64,000 nt of DNA from contig DLHI01000010.1 of NCBI GenBank assembly GCA_002483135.1, positions 1 through 64,000 of the forward strand, read 5' to 3'. The translations under genes and the position numbers were made by a program. Numbering within the stretch: position 1 is the stretch's first letter; the number at the start of each line of letters is the position of its first letter. The stretch is from Hyphomonadaceae bacterium UBA7672. GTDB taxonomy: Bacteria > Pseudomonadota > Alphaproteobacteria > Caulobacterales > Hyphomonadaceae. Below, in pieces: positions 60,602 to 64,000 of the stretch. The notes beneath the pieces were generated by a model, which saw only the letters and a list, made by a program, of their open reading frames with translations, made no database searches and had not been told where the DNA came from.

Positions 60602-63220
60602 ATGGACGACTTGCTCAGTGAATTTCTGACCGAGACCGCTGAAAGCCTGGATGTTGTCGACGTCGAACTGGTGCGTTTCGAGAGCGACCCCAGCGACAAG
60701 GCCACGCTGAACAACATCTTCAGGCTGGTCCACACCATCAAAGGCACGTGCGGGTTCATCGGCCTGCCCAGACTTGAGTCGATCGCGCACGCGGGCGAGA
60801 CATTGCTGGGCAAATTCCGCGATGGCGCCTTGCCCGTAACGGCTGCCTCGGTGTCGCTGGTGCTCGCCTCGATCGACCGCATCAAGATGCTGTTGGCTCA
60901 TCTTGCCGATGCGCAGGTGGAGCCTGTCGGTGATGATCGCGACCTGATCGCGCAGCTTGAACGAGCAGCTGAAGGCAGTGGTGCGATCGTCGCGCCGGCG
61001 CCGCCTCCGAAGCCCGAGCCCGTGATCGTTTCCGCGCCCGAACAACCTCCCGAAGGGGAGGGCCAGTGGGACGCCGATCAAGGCCGCTTCCTGCGTCCGG
61101 GCGAAGTGTCACTCGCCGATCTCGAGGCCGCCTTCCTGAGCGCTGAAGGGCCCGAAGTGCGCGAGACGAAGCCCGCGACCGCAGCGGCTGCCATCGAACA
61201 TGATGAGGAGAAAAAAGGCGGCATCGGCGCCAACACGATCCGCGTCAACGTCAACGTGCTCGAAAGCCTGATGACGATGGTGTCCGAGCTGGTGCTGACC
61301 CGCAATCAGCTGATGCAGATGCTGCGGACTTCAAACGACAGCGAGTTCAAGGGGCCGCTGCAGCGCCTGTCCGGCATCACTGCGGAGCTGCAGGACGCCG
61401 TGATGAAGACGCGGATGCAGCCCATCGGTTCTGCCTGGAAGAAGCTGCCGCGCATCGTGCGTGACGCGAGCCAGGACCTCTGCAAGAAGATCGACCTCGT
61501 CATGGAAGGCGAGGGCACTGAGCTTGACCGGCAGGTGCTGGAACTGATCAAGGACCCCCTTACGCACATGATCCGCAACTCCTGCGATCATGGCGTCGAG
61601 CGCCCGGCAGAACGCGCTGCCGCGGGCAAGTCGGACAACGGCACTATCCGTCTTCGCGCCTATCACGAAGGCGGCCATATCATCGTTGAAGTCAGCGACG
61701 ACGGCGCAGGCCTCAGCACGGAACGCATCCGTCGCAAGGCGGTCGAGAAGGGCGTCATCGATGGCGTCGAGGCCATGGCGATGACGGATGCGCAGGTGCA
61801 TCGCCTTATCTTCGCGCCCGGCTTCTCCACGGCGGAGAAAGTCACCAGCATATCCGGCCGTGGCGTCGGTATGGATGTCGTCAAGACCAATGTCGAACAG
61901 ATCGGCGGCACGATCGATCTGAAATCGCGTCAGGGCTCTGGCACGACTTTCGTCATCAAGATCCCGCTCACGCTGGCCATCATTTCCGCGCTCATAGTCG
62001 GCGTCGGCGAACAGCGGTTTGCGCTGCCACAGCTGTCGGTTCTGGAGCTTGTTCGCGCCGGTAAGCGTTGCGAGCACAAGATCGAAGTCATCAACGCTTC
62101 GCGCGTGCTCAGATTGCGCGACCGCCTGTTGCCGCTCGTGTCACTGGCCGATGTGCTGAATCTCATCGTCGATCCCTTCAACGAGAATCAGCTTGCCAGT
62201 GTGGTCGTGATGCAGGTTGGCGAAACGCGCTTTGGCCTCATTGTCGATGAAGTCTTCGATACCGAGGAAATCGTCGTGAAGCCCCTGGCAAAGCGCCTCG
62301 GTGCATTGTCCGAGTTCTCCGGGGCGACCATCCTGGGAGATGGCGCGGTGATCATGATCCTCGACCCGAATGGCATATCCAGATCAGTCGCCAGCATGGA
62401 GCGTTCTGTGGATCGCCTGCTCGAGGAGCAGGCGGCTGCATCGGCCGCAGCGGGAGCTGCTGCTTCTGCGGCCGCACGCACCAGCATGCTGCTCTTCTCG
62501 GCCGGCGGCGAGCTGCCCCGCGCATGTCCGCTGTCGCTTGTCACGCGTCTTGAGGACCTCGACGCTTCGCGGTTCGAGCCGACCGCGCGCGGCCTCGTTG
62601 TGCAGTATCGCGGCAGGCTGATGCCCCTGGCGTCGGCTGGCGGCGAGATCAAGCGTTCGGGCAGACAGCCCGTCCTCGTCTTCAGCCAGGGCGAAAGCGT
62701 CATCGGCCTTGCCGTCGATCGCATTCTCGACATCGTCGAAGACGTGCTCGACATCCAGCTCAGTGACGCATCCCCGGGTGTTCTCGGCACGGCAGTCCTG
62801 AAGGGCGCTTCAACCGAGATCATCGATCTTGGCTGGTTCCTCGCCAAGGCGGATCCCGACTGGGCCGTCGCCGCCGCCCAGATCGAGGCGCAGCGCGGCC
62901 GCAAACGGGTGCTCCTCATCGAGTCCCACCCTTTCTTCCGGAACCTGCTGGCTCCCGTCGTCACGGCCGCGGGTTACGAGGTCACGATCGCGGCCAATGC
63001 GGAGGAGGCGAAGGCTTCGCTTGCCGCTGGCCAGGCCTTTGACGTCGTTCTCACCGACGCCGACGCGCCGCAGACTTATCCGGTCGCGGGTCCAAACGTG
63101 ATCGCTATTTCCAGCCGGACTGATACCCAGGCCGTACCCAAATCGGACCGCCACGCCCTGCTGGACGCCATCGCCCGCGCCGTGCGCCAGAGCGAGATGG
63201 AAGTGGGAGAGGCCGCATGA
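60602..63220 (+). CDS. cheA: Chemotaxis-type hybrid kinase CheA with extra C-terminal domains
   Basis: An 872-residue protein. The HPt domain has phospho-acceptor His44 in VHTIKGTCGF. An acidic/Pro linker, dimerisation helices (VNVLESLMTMVSELVLTRNQLMQ) and a HATPase (HMIRNSCDHGVE, DDGAGL, GRGVGMDVVK) follow, then a CheW-like domain (ALPQLSVLELVRAG). An Ala-rich linker leads to a second CheW-like domain and a short REC-like end (KRVLLIESHPFFRNLLAPVV, FDVVLTDADAP). No P2 domain is evident. ATG at 60602 is favoured; an in-frame ATG at 60581 has no ribosome site. The stop overlaps cheW. Confidence 0.92.
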   Translation: MDDLLSEFLTETAESLDVVDVELVRFESDPSDKATLNNIFRLVHTIKGTCGFIGLPRLESIAHAGETLLGKFRDGALPVTAASVSLVLASIDRIKMLLAHLADAQVEPVGDDRDLIAQLERAAEGSGAIVAPAPPPKPEPVIVSAPEQPPEGEGQWDADQGRFLRPGEVSLADLEAAFLSAEGPEVRETKPATAAAAIEHDEEKKGGIGANTIRVNVNVLESLMTMVSELVLTRNQLMQMLRTSNDSEFKGPLQRLSGITAELQDAVMKTRMQPIGSAWKKLPRIVRDASQDLCKKIDLVMEGEGTELDRQVLELIKDPLTHMIRNSCDHGVERPAERAAAGKSDNGTIRLRAYHEGGHIIVEVSDDGAGLSTERIRRKAVEKGVIDGVEAMAMTDAQVHRLIFAPGFSTAEKVTSISGRGVGMDVVKTNVEQIGGTIDLKSRQGSGTTFVIKIPLTLAIISALIVGVGEQRFALPQLSVLELVRAGKRCEHKIEVINASRVLRLRDRLLPLVSLADVLNLIVDPFNENQLASVVVMQVGETRFGLIVDEVFDTEEIVVKPLAKRLGALSEFSGATILGDGAVIMILDPNGISRSVASMERSVDRLLEEQAAASAAAGAAASAAARTSMLLFSAGGELPRACPLSLVTRLEDLDASRFEPTARGLVVQYRGRLMPLASAGGEIKRSGRQPVLVFSQGESVIGLAVDRILDIVEDVLDIQLSDASPGVLGTAVLKGASTEIIDLGWFLAKADPDWAVAAAQIEAQRGRKRVLLIESHPFFRNLLAPVVTAAGYEVTIAANAEEAKASLAAGQAFDVVLTDADAPQTYPVAGPNVIAISSRTDTQAVPKSDRHALLDAIARAVRQSEMEVGEAA

Positions 63221-63672
63221 GCACCCGCGAATTCGTTACCTTCCGTATCGGCGAGCAGTTGTTCGGCGTCAGCGTTTCGGAGATTCACGACGTCTTCCGG
63301 CCAGCCGGGATGACCCCGGTCCCCCTTTCCGGATCAGAAATCGCCGGCGTGCTTAATCTTCGTGGACGTATCGTAACCGCCATCGACGCTCGGTCGCGCC
63401 TTGGACTGAAAAAGGACGCAAAAACAGGGAAAAGCCAGACTTTGGCCATCGGCGTTGAGCGCGGTGGGGAGAGCTTTGGGCTGATAATTGACGAGATCGG
63501 AGAGGTCGTCCGGCTTGACGAAAACGCTCTGGAGCAAAACCCCGTTAACCTTGACGCGACATGGTCCTGGGTATCGCGGGGAGTCTGCCGCCTCGAAGAC
63601 CGGCTTCTGGTCATAATGGATATTGACCGGATGCTGGCTGGCGCGAGCGCTGAAGAACCTGCCGCGGCCTAG
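63217..63672 (+). CDS. cheW: Chemotaxis coupling protein CheW
   Basis: A 151-residue CheW fold protein that links receptors to CheA. It shows FVTFRIGEQLFGVSVSEIHDVF, GVLNLRGRIVTAIDARSRLGL, FGLIIDEIGEVVRLDEN and LLVIMDIDRML. The ATG overlaps the cheA stop (ATGA), and the AGGTGG after its stop provides the ribosome site of the next gene. It probably couples the adjacent CheA. Confidence 0.95.
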   Translation: MSTREFVTFRIGEQLFGVSVSEIHDVFRPAGMTPVPLSGSEIAGVLNLRGRIVTAIDARSRLGLKKDAKTGKSQTLAIGVERGGESFGLIIDEIGEVVRLDENALEQNPVNLDATWSWVSRGVCRLEDRLLVIMDIDRMLAGASAEEPAAA

Positions 63673-63684
63673 GTGGAGACCAGC

Positions 63685-64000
63685 ATGAAACGCTGCCTGA
63701 TCGTGGATGATAGTCGCGTTGTCCGGAAAGTTGCGCGACGCATCGTCGAGGACCTGCGCTTCGAGGCCGACGAAGCCGCCGATGGCCAGCAGGCCCTAGA
63801 GACCTGCCGCAAGGCAATGCCCGACGCGGTCTTGCTCGATTGGAACATGCCCGTGATGAACGGCATTGACTTCCTGCGCGCGCTGCGCCGCGAACCGGGC
63901 GGGGATCGTCCTGTCGTTGTGTTCTGCACGACCGAGAACGACATGAGCCACATCGCCGAGGCGATGCGCTCTGGCGCCAACGAATACATCATGAAGCCGT
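63685..64000 (+). CDS. cheY: CheY-type response regulator (3' end outside the window)
   Basis: 105 codons of a single REC domain, cut by the window edge. It has CLIVDDSRVVRK (the paired Asp), the phospho-acceptor Asp in VLLDWNMPVMNGI (about residue 53), FCTTEN with the conserved Thr and the final Lys-Pro of YIMKP. GGTGGAG lies eight bases before the ATG at 63685. It is 12 bases after cheW, so it belongs to the chpT-cheA-cheW-cheY row. CheB, CheR or further genes may follow outside. Confidence 0.93.
   Translation, partial: MKRCLIVDDSRVVRKVARRIVEDLRFEADEAADGQQALETCRKAMPDAVLLDWNMPVMNGIDFLRALRREPGGDRPVVVFCTTENDMSHIAEAMRSGANEYIMKP

Overview
The window is a dense stretch of bacterial chromosome. 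Most lines counted by hand are near 65% GC. It carries about 58 protein genes and one tRNA. The gene set points to an alphaproteobacterium of the Caulobacterales/Hyphomonadaceae/Maricaulaceae type. Supporting features are a ChpT-like histidine phosphotransferase beside cheA-cheW-cheY, rpmH-rnpA-yidC-engB with argB and dapD close by, a DUF1036 protein, an alphaproteobacterial EF-G-like GTPase, a PQQ/heme c dehydrogenase, and many secreted proteins and lipoproteins. The genus is an inference; no rRNA is present. Frequent 4-base ATGA/GTGA overlaps show tight translational coupling.

1-4.8 kb: the 3' part of ppdK, a small secreted protein, a 464-base gap with one perfect DnaA box, and a SleB-type cell wall hydrolase. 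4.8-10 kb (minus strand): a nadA-x-y-z-nadB-nadC operon. x, y and z are three paralogous secreted four-cysteine proteins of no family I recognise. Palindromes precede nadA, and a few hundred bases away sits an HD hydrolase / tyrosine phosphatase / NrtR-like regulator operon (10.8-12.9 kb). This gives a plausible complete NAD regulatory unit. 13-19.6 kb (plus): a 49-residue membrane peptide, dihydroorotase, a K+ channel with a zinc ribbon tail, a ThDP enzyme and an ABC-F ATPase. 19.6-22.2 kb (minus): a pterin group (pteridine-reductase-like SDR, FolB, a QueD-like protein with an altered active site), a polyglycine-tailed protein and a nuclease-like protein. 22.3-23.6 kb: purA.

23.64-25.3 kb: a visibly AT-richer two-gene islet. 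It holds a membrane-anchored ParA/MinD-like ATPase and a 150-residue helical protein of unknown function, facing each other tail to tail. 25.4-33.3 kb (minus): a PQQ/heme dehydrogenase, an RmlB-like protein without its catalytic residues, a lipoprotein, trmH, DUF3052, dapD, a DUF1036-PGB-DUF1036 protein and argB. 33.4-40.3 kb (minus): a CocE-type hydrolase and an ABC-2 exporter pair, lying between argB and engB-yidC-rnpA-rpmH. 40.6-50 kb: a sensor kinase, DUF4142 lipoprotein, gamma-glutamyltransferase, DmpA-type peptidase, tRNA-Arg(ACG), 2-oxoglutarate oxygenase, and a YafY/WYL regulator divergent from a secreted protein with an operator-like palindrome between them. 50-55.5 kb: EF-G-like GTPase, a peptidase M28-like protein lacking the usual metal ligands, and an M23 endopeptidase. 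55.7-59.7 kb: ydbH-ynbE-ydbL, closed by a clear terminator. 59.8-64 kb: chpT-cheA-cheW-cheY, linking chemotaxis-type and CtrA-type phosphorelays. cheY runs off the end.
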